Assembly: GCF_947500765.1 (NCBI RefSeq)
Contig: NZ_CANMTH010000008.1
Location: 62,001-126,000, forward strand
Origin: an uncultured Formosa sp.
Lineage (GTDB): Bacteria > Bacteroidota > Bacteroidia > Flavobacteriales > Flavobacteriaceae
Direction: 5' to 3'
DNA length: 64,000 nucleotides
Part shown: positions 45,539 to 55,076 of the stretch, in pieces
Layout: each line of letters starts with the position of its first letter
Numbering within the stretch: position 1 is the stretch's first letter
Notes under the pieces: generated by a model
Seen by the model: only the letters and a program-made list of their open reading frames with translations
Told to the model about the DNA's origin: nothing
The model's database searches: none
Translations under genes and position numbers: made by a program

Positions 45539-47278
45539 TTATTTTACAAAATATACTTTTTGAATTTTATTATTTTCAATGTGATAGATGGCAATCGCTT
45601 CTTTTATTTTGTCACCAAACTGAACACGTTCTTTGTCTATAACAGTATTTCCTTTTATAATACGGCCTTCTAATTCACAATGTAAATTGGGGGTGTTTTT
45701 AAACATTTCGCCATAAATTTTTCTCATAGTGTCTTTGCCTGTATATTTTAACGTATTAGGAAATGTATACACTTCAACATCATCTGCATAAGGTTCTAAA
45801 AAGGCTTCAATATTTCTAAAATTATATGCGTTTAATTGACGCTGAGCCAGATCTGAAGGTGTATCTATAAGTAATTCATTGGGATTAAAAAGAGTTCCTT
45901 TATTTATAATGGTATTAATTTTAGTTAAGTTTTCTATAGCATCAATAGGGTTGGCATCTAACAATAAAAGATTTGCTTTTTTACCAATACTAACCGTTCC
46001 AAAGTTAGTGTCTTTATCAAAAATTTTAGCACCATTAATGGTTGAAGCTTGTAAGATTTGCCAATTACTCATCCCACTTTTTTGCATTAACTTTAATTCG
46101 TTTAAATAAGACGAAGCATGTAACGTTCCAATATTTCCTGCATCTGTTCCAGTTGCAATTAATACACCCGCATCTGCAAGTATTTTAAGATTTGCCATAC
46201 AGATGGAGTCTGCTTTTTTTAAGTTAGCCACACTTTTAGCTGTATTTACACGCGTTTTGTACTTATTAACGATTGTGGTGTCTGATAAATGTTTTAAGTC
46301 TAAAAGGGTTCCTAATTGATATGGATCTGATTTTTCTAACTCGTAATTACTATATTCCAATCGTTGTCCAAATGTATTTCCATAGCCACCATGAACTTGT
46401 AGTGTTGGAGATAAGATTGTTTTGTGTGTTTTTAAGAGTTGCACAAAATCTGGTGTTATAATCTGATCTTTTATACTATGAACTAAAAAATCTGCACCAT
46501 TTTCAACAGCTAATTTTGCAGTAATTTGTTGTACAGCATGTACCGCAACTTTTAAATTATGTTTATGAGCTTCATCTATAATCGCTTTAATAATAGGTAA
46601 ATTTTTATGAGCACTTTCTTCAATACTTAAACCATCTTTTCCTGCGATATACCATATTTTTATAAAGTCTGGATGATATGGCAGTTGTGCTTTTACGCCA
46701 TTAATACCATCTTCAATAGTCTTGGTTAAAATAAACGGTTCATCTTTATCTAAATTGGCGTAGACTTCAGATTCGTATGTGGTTAAAAGTGGTCCCGTCA
46801 TTAAAATTTCTGGAGCGTACTTTTTATTACTAAATGTTTTGCGTTGCTCCAAGAAATTATAAGTTGCACCAACATCAATTAGTGTTGTAATTCCATTTTT
46901 TAGGTAGCGCTTCAATGTGATTTCCATATTGGATTTTGCTAATGCAATTTCATCAGTATAACTCCAATACTTTTGTAAATTTATGGCATCAGGACGTGTA
47001 TATAAACCGCCATTCTGAAAAAAATGAATATGTGAATCTACCAAACCAGGAACTACATATTTATTGGTGCCATCGATTACTGTAGCCTGTTCAGGTATTT
47101 TTATGTTATTACTTTTTTTAATATTTGAAATCAAATCATTAGTAATTTCAATAGTTTGATTTTTTATTAGTTTTTGTTTTTCAACATCTAATACCGTTAC
47201 ATTGGTAATATAAGTCTGTGAAAAAATGGAAAAAGACGATACCATAAAAGTGATCGCTATTACATATTTTATTTTCAT
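45539..47278 (-). CDS. Exported amidohydrolase with C-terminal NTF2-like domain
   Basis: The 579-residue protein has a signal peptide (1-20, ending FSQ). An amidohydrolase barrel follows (about 22-450): metal ligands HIH in DSHIHFF, the KVAVHAVQQ and FLVHS His residues, and Asp in ATGTDAGN. The last 115 residues (from about 462, AQRQLNAYNFRNIEAFLEPY) are an NTF2/SnoaL-like domain. The family includes imidazolonepropionase-like and prolidase-like enzymes acting on cyclic amides or peptides. It lies 9 bases after the sulfatase gene, so both are in one operon; the substrate is not clear. Confidence 0.85.
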   Translation of the reverse strand: MKIKYVIAITFMVSSFSIFSQTYITNVTVLDVEKQKLIKNQTIEITNDLISNIKKSNNIKIPEQATVIDGTNKYVVPGLVDSHIHFFQNGGLYTRPDAINLQKYWSYTDEIALAKSNMEITLKRYLKNGITTLIDVGATYNFLEQRKTFSNKKYAPEILMTGPLLTTYESEVYANLDKDEPFILTKTIEDGINGVKAQLPYHPDFIKIWYIAGKDGLSIEESAHKNLPIIKAIIDEAHKHNLKVAVHAVQQITAKLAVENGADFLVHSIKDQIITPDFVQLLKTHKTILSPTLQVHGGYGNTFGQRLEYSNYELEKSDPYQLGTLLDLKHLSDTTIVNKYKTRVNTAKSVANLKKADSICMANLKILADAGVLIATGTDAGNIGTLHASSYLNELKLMQKSGMSNWQILQASTINGAKIFDKDTNFGTVSIGKKANLLLLDANPIDAIENLTKINTIINKGTLFNPNELLIDTPSDLAQRQLNAYNFRNIEAFLEPYADDVEVYTFPNTLKYTGKDTMRKIYGEMFKNTPNLHCELEGRIIKGNTVIDKERVQFGDKIKEAIAIYHIENNKIQKVYFVK

Positions 47279-47287
47279 TCTTTTATT

Positions 47288-48868
47288 TTAGATGTTACTT
47301 GGTTTTGCTTTTTTCCAACCATCGGCAAGTTGCTTAGATAGTTGTTTTACTAACTTGCTTTGTGCTTCTTGATCTGCGATATTTACGGTTTCGTAAGGGT
47401 CGTTTAATCTATCATACAATTCTGCATTTTTAAATGCTCCGCGAGTTCCTGTGGTGTTGTCCCAATCGTACCATTCTATATAATGATAAGATTTGGTGTT
47501 TATTGAGTAGCCCATATAACGGTTACCATCTGCCGCGTGTCTTGGTCTGCGATGAAACTGACTAAAAGCAGCCGTTTTCCATTCGCGATTTGGTTCATTT
47601 ATTAATGGCACAAAACTAGTACCTTGCATATAATCAGGAATGTCTATACCTGCAATTTCGCAAAGCGAAGGAAACATATCTACAAGTTCTGTAATTTCAA
47701 AAGTTTGTTTTCCTCTGTTTTCTTGATTTGGATAACGCACAATCATTGGGACTTGTAAATCTATATTATAATTGGTCATTTTACCCCAACTGTTATGGTC
47801 GCCTAATTTCCAACCGTGATCACCCCAAAGTATGATAATGGTATTGTCGTAAATACCAATTTCTTTCATATGTGTAATTAGTTTTCCAACCAAAGCATCT
47901 ATATAACTTACACTAGCATAATACCCATGTTTTAAAATTCTTGTGGTGTCTTCACTCATTCTATAATCCGATTGTGGATGACCAATATGATTAAAACCAT
48001 CGTAATGCCTTAATTCGTACATGGAATTCATGGTATAATTAGGAGCGTTTTCAGAGACATTAGGATTTTCTGCTAAAGGAATTTTTTCAGGATCGTATAA
48101 ATCCCAATATTTTTTTGGTGCAGCAAAAGGTAAGTGTGGTCTAAAAAAGCCTAAGCCCATATAAAAAGGCTCGTTGCTTTTAGATAAACGTGTTAGTGTT
48201 TTTATAGCCAATTCTGTTTGTGCACCATCATAATACATGCTGTCATTCACATCGGCTGCTTCCCAAGCAGGTCCTGTATTCCAACCATCAGCGTAACGTA
48301 CTGGTCTTAGTTTTAATAAGGAATCTCTTTTTATGGCTTGCGATTTGTTTACGGCCTCACTTATATAATAGGTTTCACCATCTCTGTTTAACCAATCTTT
48401 GCGTAAATATTTTTCTGGACGTAAATCTGGCTCATCCCAAGAAATAGAATCGGGCATATAATTATGAAATATTTTACCTAAATTAACTGTGTGATACCCG
48501 TTTTTAGAAAAATATTGTGGCATGGTAACCGTATTTGGGTTAATTTTCCTAAACTCATCTCCAAGATGCCAAACACGTGTAGAATCGGGTCTTAAACCTG
48601 TTGTTAAACTTGCTCTAGACGGAGCACAAACTGCTACCTGAGCAAAGGTTTGTCTAAACGTCATACCATCTTTAGCTAATAAGTCTATGTTTGGCGTAAC
48701 GGCAGTAGAGTCTCCATAAACTCCTAAAGTTGGTCTTAAGTCGTCTATAGAAATAAATAAAATGTTAGGTTTTTTAATTTCTGCAACCTCTTTTTTTGTG
48801 GTATTGCAACTTTGTGTAGTGATTACTATTAATAATAGAAGTAAAAAATTAAAAGATGTGTTTTTCAT
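47288..48868 (-). CDS. Sulfatase lipoprotein (iduronate-2-sulfatase-like, S1 family)
   Basis: The 526-residue protein has a lipobox ending TQSC (Cys21). Metal ligands are in FISIDDLRP (Asp42, Asp43), and the formylglycine motif is CAPSR (Cys81, to be modified by a maturase encoded elsewhere). WGDHGWKLGDHNSWGK gives the second metal site. The pattern DSTRVWHLGDEFR after the motif is typical of iduronate-2-sulfatase-like enzymes. It would remove sulfate esters from algal or animal glycans in the periplasm. No glycosidase for a sulfated glycan is beside it; its only operon partner is an amidohydrolase. Confidence 0.9.
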   Translation of the reverse strand: MKNTSFNFLLLLLIVITTQSCNTTKKEVAEIKKPNILFISIDDLRPTLGVYGDSTAVTPNIDLLAKDGMTFRQTFAQVAVCAPSRASLTTGLRPDSTRVWHLGDEFRKINPNTVTMPQYFSKNGYHTVNLGKIFHNYMPDSISWDEPDLRPEKYLRKDWLNRDGETYYISEAVNKSQAIKRDSLLKLRPVRYADGWNTGPAWEAADVNDSMYYDGAQTELAIKTLTRLSKSNEPFYMGLGFFRPHLPFAAPKKYWDLYDPEKIPLAENPNVSENAPNYTMNSMYELRHYDGFNHIGHPQSDYRMSEDTTRILKHGYYASVSYIDALVGKLITHMKEIGIYDNTIIILWGDHGWKLGDHNSWGKMTNYNIDLQVPMIVRYPNQENRGKQTFEITELVDMFPSLCEIAGIDIPDYMQGTSFVPLINEPNREWKTAAFSQFHRRPRHAADGNRYMGYSINTKSYHYIEWYDWDNTTGTRGAFKNAELYDRLNDPYETVNIADQEAQSKLVKQLSKQLADGWKKAKPSNI

Positions 48869-49123
48869 GTTTTAAGGTAAAACGGATTTTTTAATCATCT
48901 AAACTACTAATAAAAGGTATAATAATGACCGTTTTATTAAATGATTTTGCAATATTTTATCCTGTAAACACCAGTAAATTAAAGGAATTGGCATAATATT
49001 TAATATATTTATAAAAGTTAAAGTCGCCTATAATTTCGGTATCGATAAAAAAGCAACATTAAAACAATTGCATATTATACTTCTCTCAATAAAAGGGATT
49101 GAAAATTATTTTATTCAATTCTT

Positions 49124-49154
49124 TTGATTTAAAGTTTAAGAATTTGTATTTTTG
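49124..49154 (+). promoter_or_regulatory. Bacteroidota-type promoter of the alginate lyase gene
   Basis: TTG (49124-49126) and TATTTTTG (49147-49154, fits TAnnTTTG) are separated by 20 bases. The start codon is 38 bases downstream. The remaining gap back to 48869 shows no gene. Confidence 0.65.
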
Positions 49155-49178
49155 GTTTACCAAATTGGTTAACCAGTT
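49151..49178 (+). promoter_or_regulatory. Double operator-like palindromes upstream of alginate lyase
   Basis: TTTGGTTTACCAAA (49151-49164, mismatched only at its centre) is followed immediately by AATTGGTTAACCAGTT (49163-49178, one mismatched pair, core TGGTTAACCA perfect). They overlap the promoter's downstream box and the expected transcription start, the place for a repressor of the GntR or LacI type. Confidence 0.65.
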
Positions 49179-49192
49179 AAAAATAGAAGTAA

Positions 49193-51511
49193 ATGAACAT
49201 AACTAAAAGTACAATTTCAATTTTATTTCTTTCAATTCTTTTTACAGCTCAAGTTAGCGCCCAAGCTTTAAAAACAATTGTTAAGAATGCGCAAGAATTA
49301 GATCTTGCTATTAAAAAGTCAAATCCAGGAGATCATATCGTAATGGCTAATGGTGTTTGGTCCGATGTTGTTATCAAATTTAAAGGTATAGGTACTAAAG
49401 CACAACCTATAGTTTTAGAAGCAGAAACTGCAGGGAAAGTTTTTATAGAAGGACAATCTACTTTAAGATTATCTGGAGAGTATTTAGAAGTGTCTGGATT
49501 GTATTTTAGAAACGGATATACACCTAAAAATACGGTTATCGATTTTAGAACAGATGAAGATAATGTCGCTAACAACTGTAAAGTTACTAATTGTGTGATC
49601 GATTCTTTTACACAGTTAAATCGTGATGAAAAAGATCATTGGGTTCAATTTTATGGTAAGCATAACGAATTGAGTAATTGTTACATTACTGGAAAATCTA
49701 ATCCAGGACCAACAATTCGTGTATTCTTAAGTGGAAATGAAAACATTTACAACCACCACAGAATTGTAAACAACTATTTTGGAGAAAGACCAAGACTAGG
49801 AGGTCCTCACGGAGAAACATTACAAATTGGAGATAGTTATACCTCTATGACGCCTTCTTACACAGAAGTTAAAAATAACTTATTCGAGAAATGTAATGGA
49901 GAAATAGAAATCATCTCAAGTAAATCTAACTTTAACGAGTTTAAAAATAACATCTTTTTTGAATGCGAAGGATCTTTAGTGTTACGTCACGGTAACTATG
50001 CAAACGTAGATGGTAACGTATTTATTGGTAACGATAACTCTACAGCAATAGGAGGTGTACGTGTTGTAAATACAGGACACTGGATTACAAATAACTATTT
50101 CTACAAAATTAAAGGTAAAGATTTTAGAAGTGCAATTGCTGTTATGAATGGTATCCCTAAATCGCCTTTAAACCGTTACAACCAAGTTACAGATGTTGTG
50201 ATTGCTCATAATACATTTGTAGATAATGTTACGCCTTTACAATTTAGTGTTGGGTCTAACGTAGATAAAAGTGATGTGTTACCAGCAAGTGAAATTCGTT
50301 CTGCAAGACCAATTCGTACGGTTGTAGCAAACAATATGATTTATAACCATGACGAAAAGGAAACCACTCAAATTTATGGTTTTAATGAAGTAGATGGTGT
50401 AAACTTTAAAAACAATATTACAAACAATAAGATTGAAGGCGATGTTGATACAGATGGCGGACTAACACAACAGTCTTTCGAATTGAAAAAAGTATCTGAT
50501 TGGTTTTATGCACCAACAAAAGCATTTTCAGACGTATATAATGGGTTTGAGTTTAATAACATTAAGACAGACCTTTTAGGATCAGACAGAACTAAAAACA
50601 ATGCTATTGGAGCAGTAACTTTTCCTTATGCAACAGGAGGAAATGTAGAAATTAATAAATCTGAATACGGACCAAAATGGTATAAAGCAGAAACGGCTAA
50701 AAAAGCTAAAACAATAAATGTATCATCAGCAACAGGTTTAGCAACTGCTTTAATAGCTGCTAATTCGGGAGATGTTTTAGTATTAAAATCTGGATCTTAT
50801 AAAATTTCAGAATCTTTAAATATCAATAAAGCTATTACTATTAAATCTGCTAGTAAACGTAAAGTTAAAATTGAATATAAAGGCGCTATGGGAACACCGT
50901 TATTCCAGATGCTTCCTAAAGGAAACTTAATTTTAGATAACGTAGCAATTAAAGGAAACGGAACTCAAGTCGCTTTTGCAACTTTAGATAAAAACATGTC
51001 TATTGCTTACGATTTAAAGGTAACAAACAGTGAAATTTCTAACTTTAAAAATGTGTTAACAAGCTCTAAAGGTTCGTTTGCTGATACTATTGTGTTTATG
51101 AACACAGAAATTACAGATTGTGAGAATGGTATTCAATTAGCAGGAGAAGACGATGATAAGGGAGATTACAGCGCAGAATTTGTAACTATTGAAAACACAG
51201 TATTCGAAAATGTAGAAAATAATGTGTTAAACTACTACAGAGGTGGTTATGACGAGTCTACAATTGGAGGAACTTTAGTGTTTAAAAATAATACAGTAAA
51301 AGAAAGTGGTTCTAAAGAAGAGAGTAAAATTTTATTACAAACCAGAGGTATTGTAAATCTAGACTTTAGCGGAAACACATTTACAGATAATCCTACTCCT
51401 TTTGTAATTGTACTTTGGGGAGAAAAAGGACAAAAATCTGTAAACAATACTATAGAAAATTCTGGAGAAGTTAAAACAGAACAAAACTTAAAAATGAAGT
51501 TAATGTATTAA
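49193..51511 (+). CDS. PL6 family alginate lyase, two beta-helix domains
   Basis: The 772-residue protein has a signal peptide (1-24, ending VSAQ) and no lipobox. The N-terminal right-handed beta-helix (about 27-490) carries the PL6/chondroitinase-B-like catalytic pair: Lys244 in ISSKSNFNEF and Arg265 in LVLRHGNYANVDGN, 21 residues apart as in characterised PL6 enzymes. A second beta-helix domain (about 505-772, starting SATGLATALIAANSGDVLVL) gives the long AlyGC-like form. The enzyme cleaves alginate by beta-elimination. It stands alone, without SusC/D or other alginate genes nearby, and is controlled by the operator just upstream. Confidence 0.92.
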   Translation: MNITKSTISILFLSILFTAQVSAQALKTIVKNAQELDLAIKKSNPGDHIVMANGVWSDVVIKFKGIGTKAQPIVLEAETAGKVFIEGQSTLRLSGEYLEVSGLYFRNGYTPKNTVIDFRTDEDNVANNCKVTNCVIDSFTQLNRDEKDHWVQFYGKHNELSNCYITGKSNPGPTIRVFLSGNENIYNHHRIVNNYFGERPRLGGPHGETLQIGDSYTSMTPSYTEVKNNLFEKCNGEIEIISSKSNFNEFKNNIFFECEGSLVLRHGNYANVDGNVFIGNDNSTAIGGVRVVNTGHWITNNYFYKIKGKDFRSAIAVMNGIPKSPLNRYNQVTDVVIAHNTFVDNVTPLQFSVGSNVDKSDVLPASEIRSARPIRTVVANNMIYNHDEKETTQIYGFNEVDGVNFKNNITNNKIEGDVDTDGGLTQQSFELKKVSDWFYAPTKAFSDVYNGFEFNNIKTDLLGSDRTKNNAIGAVTFPYATGGNVEINKSEYGPKWYKAETAKKAKTINVSSATGLATALIAANSGDVLVLKSGSYKISESLNINKAITIKSASKRKVKIEYKGAMGTPLFQMLPKGNLILDNVAIKGNGTQVAFATLDKNMSIAYDLKVTNSEISNFKNVLTSSKGSFADTIVFMNTEITDCENGIQLAGEDDDKGDYSAEFVTIENTVFENVENNVLNYYRGGYDESTIGGTLVFKNNTVKESGSKEESKILLQTRGIVNLDFSGNTFTDNPTPFVIVLWGEKGQKSVNNTIENSGEVKTEQNLKMKLMY

Positions 51512-51552
51512 TTATTCTGAGTGTTTGATTTGATTCTACCAAGTGTCAATTT

Positions 51553-51592
51553 AAAGAGCTTATAACCTGTTGTGTTATAAGCTCTTTTTTTA
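51553..51592 (+). terminator. Intrinsic terminator of the alginate lyase gene
   Basis: Perfect 14-base arms AAAGAGCTTATAAC (51553-51566) / GTTATAAGCTCTTT (51574-51587) with a 7-base loop and a T-run. The rest of the gap to 51853 is AT-rich with no recognisable feature. Confidence 0.9.
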
Positions 51593-51853
51593 TATAATGT
51601 TGGTTGTCTAAAATTATTTTTTTAGTGTTTTGATAAGCAATAGTATTTATATTTAGCTAGGTGTTTCCTGCTTTTAGATAGAAAAATAATTAAAATATTA
51701 TCAGACTTCAGTATGTCGTACAATAATTTAAAATTTCAAAAAAAGAGTTATATTAATAACCTGTAATAGATCAATCTTAATTAAGAGGTTTAAGTATTAC
51801 GTATGTTTTACTATAGTAATGATATCAATCAATGATTAAAATAGATTAAGATT

Positions 51854-52351
51854 ATGAAAGTAAACTATAAATTAGATAGATTTTTTACTTTAATGTTTTT
51901 AATCATAGGAATTACTTTACTTATTTGTGGTTTAATTTTTATTGGACGTTTTAATTTAGAAGATTTACTATTAGGACTTTTTCTTATTATTAACGGAACC
52001 ATAATTGTATTTACACGTTATGGAACTTTGATAGATTTTAATGAAAAGAAAATAAAACACTATGTCGGATTTTTTTTTATTAAAATAGGGTTCTGGAAGT
52101 CTTTTAAAGAGTACCCATTCATTTCAGTATTGCATTTTAATCAAAAAAGTGTCTCTTATAGTCGGACTGCAATTCCATTTCACGAAAAAAAGAAAATATA
52201 TCGAATTTGTCTATTGAATGCTACACATAGTGAAAGACTAAAAATAAAGGATTTTAGTGATTTTAAAAGTGCATCTTCAGAAGCTAAGAGAATAGAAAAA
52301 ACAACAAGTTTGGAACGTGTCGTTTATAATCCCGTTAAATATTATTCATAG
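51854..52351 (+). CDS. Small membrane protein of unknown function
   Basis: The 165-residue protein has two adjacent hydrophobic helices (about 11-33 and 38-58), followed by a mostly beta, basic soluble part of about 100 residues. This two-helix-plus-soluble layout is seen in several uncharacterised bacterial PH-like membrane proteins, but no family can be named. It is monocistronic between the alginate lyase and a convergent porin gene. Codon use matches neighbours. Confidence 0.7.
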   Translation: MKVNYKLDRFFTLMFLIIGITLLICGLIFIGRFNLEDLLLGLFLIINGTIIVFTRYGTLIDFNEKKIKHYVGFFFIKIGFWKSFKEYPFISVLHFNQKSVSYSRTAIPFHEKKKIYRICLLNATHSERLKIKDFSDFKSASSEAKRIEKTTSLERVVYNPVKYYS

Positions 52352-52414
52352 CATTTAAAATAACATAATCTTGGTTTATTTTTCTTTGAAATTTGAATAA
52401 ACGCATCATATAAA

Positions 52415-52446
52415 AAAAGCGACCCTGAAAAATCAAAGCCGCTTTT
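52415..52446. terminator. Weak hairpin between convergent genes
   Basis: AAAAGCG (52415-52421) / CGCTTTT (52440-52446), with an A-run before and a short T-run inside the arm. It could end both the small membrane protein gene and the porin gene. Confidence 0.5.
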
Positions 52447-52493
52447 AAACACAATAATGAGGTGGAAAACTGAAAAAAACTACCCCATTTTGT

Positions 52494-53849
52494 TTAATGT
52501 AATATGTAACTATATTGCAAGGCACACATGTATTTTCTATCTGTTTCTTTTAAGTTCACTTCAGAAAATAACGGACGGTTCTGTATGTCTAAACTCAGTT
52601 TAGAATAATGTCCGTTTAAATACCAATTCAGTCCAACACTTCCAACAATCATGTCTTCTTTTAAAGCATCAAAATGACTAGATTGTAAAATAACATAAGG
52701 CTCTAATTGCCCCCAATCTGTTTGTGTTCCCATTTTATTGAAAAGTACCCCAAAATGGCCATAGAAAGTTTGTCCGGTACCTAAATAAGGATATGAGTTT
52801 CCAGATCCATTAACTATATTGTCTATGTTGTCAAAACCAAAAGCAGGGTTATTTACACCTACATTTCTTAAGTAGTTAGGTCCTAAATCGTAATTAAAAT
52901 ACCCAACGTAAGCATTTGTGGCAGCAACTAAAGTAGAGTTTACAGGATGGTCCCAAAATACGTCTGCAGACCATAATTTCATGTCGTGGTATGTGGTAAT
53001 TGAATTTTTTTCAGAATATAACGCATTGTGCTGATAATTAGCTCCTATACCAACCGATAGTAATTTCTTTTTCCCTAAATAAGTCCCTACAAAATTGGGT
53101 CCACGATTATTCTCTTTATCTAATAAATCGTATTTAATATAGGTAGTATATTGTATGTTTCTATAGTGATCTGTAAATTGTGAAACTCCTTCATCTGGCG
53201 TTGCTGGATTTGCTCCAGTATACGAAAAACTAAACGGTCTAATAAAAATCATACGGTAATTTAGTTTTCCAATATCTCCTAAGAGCACCAAACTAAGTTT
53301 TCTAGTTACATCATCGGTATAATTCAATGTAGGCTGTGCAATTACAGGTAAATCTAATTGCATCATAGTCGATGTAGAAGGTGCAGTGTAACGCGATAAT
53401 CCATCATATGTCGATTTACCAAAAGAGACAGCAAAAGGTTTAGATATATTATAGGTAGCGTATAAATCTAGTATTTTTAAATAGGGAAATGTTTTCCCTT
53501 TTGCATTAAAATTGTTTTCTCCAACCCCAAAACGGAATAAAAATTTATCAGAATATGTAAAGTTAGCTCCAAGTCTAAAACGTCTAATCGCTAGGCCAAT
53601 GTCATCGTTTTTATACTTGCCAGATTCGCTTTTACTTCCAGGATTCCACTCGGTATACTGTGCACGAGGTTGTATATAACCACCTATTTTTACTTTTAAA
53701 TCAGGGTTTTTAAATAGGGGATATTCAAACCTTGGTTTCTCAGTTTTTGGTGTAATACTATCTTTGTTTTGACTGTAAGTTTCAGAAGAAAGTAGTACTA
53801 AAAAAAGTAATAGTATTGGACTCCAACTCGTTAAGTTTCGTGTATACAT
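52494..53849 (-). CDS. Outer-membrane porin of the phosphate-selective O/P type
   Basis: The start at 53849 (MYTRNLTSWSPILLLFLVLLS) gives a normal signal peptide ending TYSQ; an upstream in-frame start at 53891 would add 14 basic residues. The mature protein of about 425 residues is a beta-barrel with alternating aromatic and polar residues. It opens KVKIGGYIQPRAQYTEW and has RRFRLGANFTYSDKFLFRF, the usual start of OprP/OprO-like family members, and ends in YSYILH. Family members pass phosphate or other small anions, but in Bacteroidota the substrate is often unknown. No phosphate transport or pho-type gene is adjacent. Confidence 0.82.
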   Translation of the reverse strand: MYTRNLTSWSPILLLFLVLLSSETYSQNKDSITPKTEKPRFEYPLFKNPDLKVKIGGYIQPRAQYTEWNPGSKSESGKYKNDDIGLAIRRFRLGANFTYSDKFLFRFGVGENNFNAKGKTFPYLKILDLYATYNISKPFAVSFGKSTYDGLSRYTAPSTSTMMQLDLPVIAQPTLNYTDDVTRKLSLVLLGDIGKLNYRMIFIRPFSFSYTGANPATPDEGVSQFTDHYRNIQYTTYIKYDLLDKENNRGPNFVGTYLGKKKLLSVGIGANYQHNALYSEKNSITTYHDMKLWSADVFWDHPVNSTLVAATNAYVGYFNYDLGPNYLRNVGVNNPAFGFDNIDNIVNGSGNSYPYLGTGQTFYGHFGVLFNKMGTQTDWGQLEPYVILQSSHFDALKEDMIVGSVGLNWYLNGHYSKLSLDIQNRPLFSEVNLKETDRKYMCALQYSYILH

Positions 53850-54063
53850 ATTAATAATCGCTTTATAATAATTTGATTTTTTGTTAAGCATTATAATATA
53901 ATTTCAATTGAAATCGAGTTGTTAAAATTGATTTCTATTTGTTAAAATTTAAGAGTGCAAAATTCGGCTATCTATCCAGTGTATACAATGACTTATGTCA
54001 TGTTTATTTGAGATTTTATTCGTAACTTTATCCTATAGAAATAGTATAATTTTTTTTGTACAG

Positions 54064-54840
54064 ATGAAAAAAGTAATGAAAATTTTAGTACCATTTGATT
54101 TTACTGAAACTGCAAACAACGCACTAAGTTACGTTAAAAAATTTGTAGGTTATGATGAAAATACAGAAGTTGTGTTTGTTTATGTGAATGAAAATGAAGA
54201 CAGTAAGGCTGAAGAAAAATTAGAAGCTGTCAAAACAGATTTCGAAGAACACTCTATCAGTAAAGTTAGGACTTTAGTTGTAAAAGGCGAATTTCATGCT
54301 GCGATATTAAAAGTTGTAGAGGCTGAAGCATCTGATTTAGTTTTTATTGGAACCAGTTTAGTTAACGATAAGAAGTTAAATACTAATGCATCTAAATTTG
54401 TACTTTCTGCAGACTGTCCTGTTATTGTGATACCTAAAGATTACGATGCTTTTAAAATTAAAAAAATAGCTTTAGTTATAGGAGAAGATCTTATACATAA
54501 TAGTAAATTATTACAAACCTTATTAATGGTAGCTCGACGATTTAGCGCAAAAGTAGATGTGTTAACCGTTAAAAAGGGTGAGGCTGAATATGGCTATACT
54601 AATGAAGATGAAAAAAATGAAAATACGATTTCATATTATTTAGAAGATTTTTATTCTGGACATGTCTTTATTGATGGACCAGATATTCCTGAAAGTATTT
54701 TTAAATATGCTGAAGAAAAACATATAGATCTAATTAGTATTTTACCAAGAAACAATGCCGAAGGAGAATTAAGTTCTAAAGGGGCTTTAACTAAAGCATT
54801 ATCTGAAGTTTCTAAAATACCATTATTAGTAATCGATTAA
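54064..54840 (+). CDS. Universal stress protein, two-domain
   Basis: ATG 54064 (MKKVMKILVPFDFTETANNA) is chosen over an upstream start at 53995 that adds a non-homologous hydrophobic stretch. The 258-residue product has an N-terminal UspA domain (about 4-140; LVPFDFTETA and DLVFIGTSLVNDKK near the nucleotide site) and a more degenerate second UspA half (about 145-258, ending SKIPLLVID). It is cytoplasmic and probably responds to energy or redox stress. It is divergent from the porin gene and monocistronic. Confidence 0.88.
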   Translation: MKKVMKILVPFDFTETANNALSYVKKFVGYDENTEVVFVYVNENEDSKAEEKLEAVKTDFEEHSISKVRTLVVKGEFHAAILKVVEAEASDLVFIGTSLVNDKKLNTNASKFVLSADCPVIVIPKDYDAFKIKKIALVIGEDLIHNSKLLQTLLMVARRFSAKVDVLTVKKGEAEYGYTNEDEKNENTISYYLEDFYSGHVFIDGPDIPESIFKYAEEKHIDLISILPRNNAEGELSSKGALTKALSEVSKIPLLVID

Positions 54841-54896
54841 TAATAAATGTATTTATTGAGTGATGTAAATCATGATTTAAATCTGGTTGAATATTT

Positions 54897-54930
54897 AAGG
54901 CTGTCTCTAGAGATGGCCTTTTCTTTTTAT
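54897..54930 (+). terminator. Intrinsic terminator after the universal stress protein gene
   Basis: AAGGC-TG-TCTC (54897-54907) pairs with GAGA-TG-GCCTT (54910-54920) and is followed by a T-rich tract. The two TG steps are internal mismatches. Confidence 0.75.
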
Positions 54931-55076
54931 ACAATTAGCGAGATTTAAATAAAAAATTATTTCAAAGCTAAAATAGTTTTTGCATTGTATCATATAATAG
55001 TAAATTAGCAGACAGTTGTAAGAAAGATCACTGTTTAGTAGACGATCTTTACGTTTTAATAGAAAATAAATAGAGC

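Noticed and set aside
48878..48936. TAAAACGG / CCGTTTTA inverted pair upstream of the sulfatase gene
   Set aside because: Arms of 8 bases lie 43 bases apart in AT-rich DNA; similar octamers occur by chance in the other gaps.
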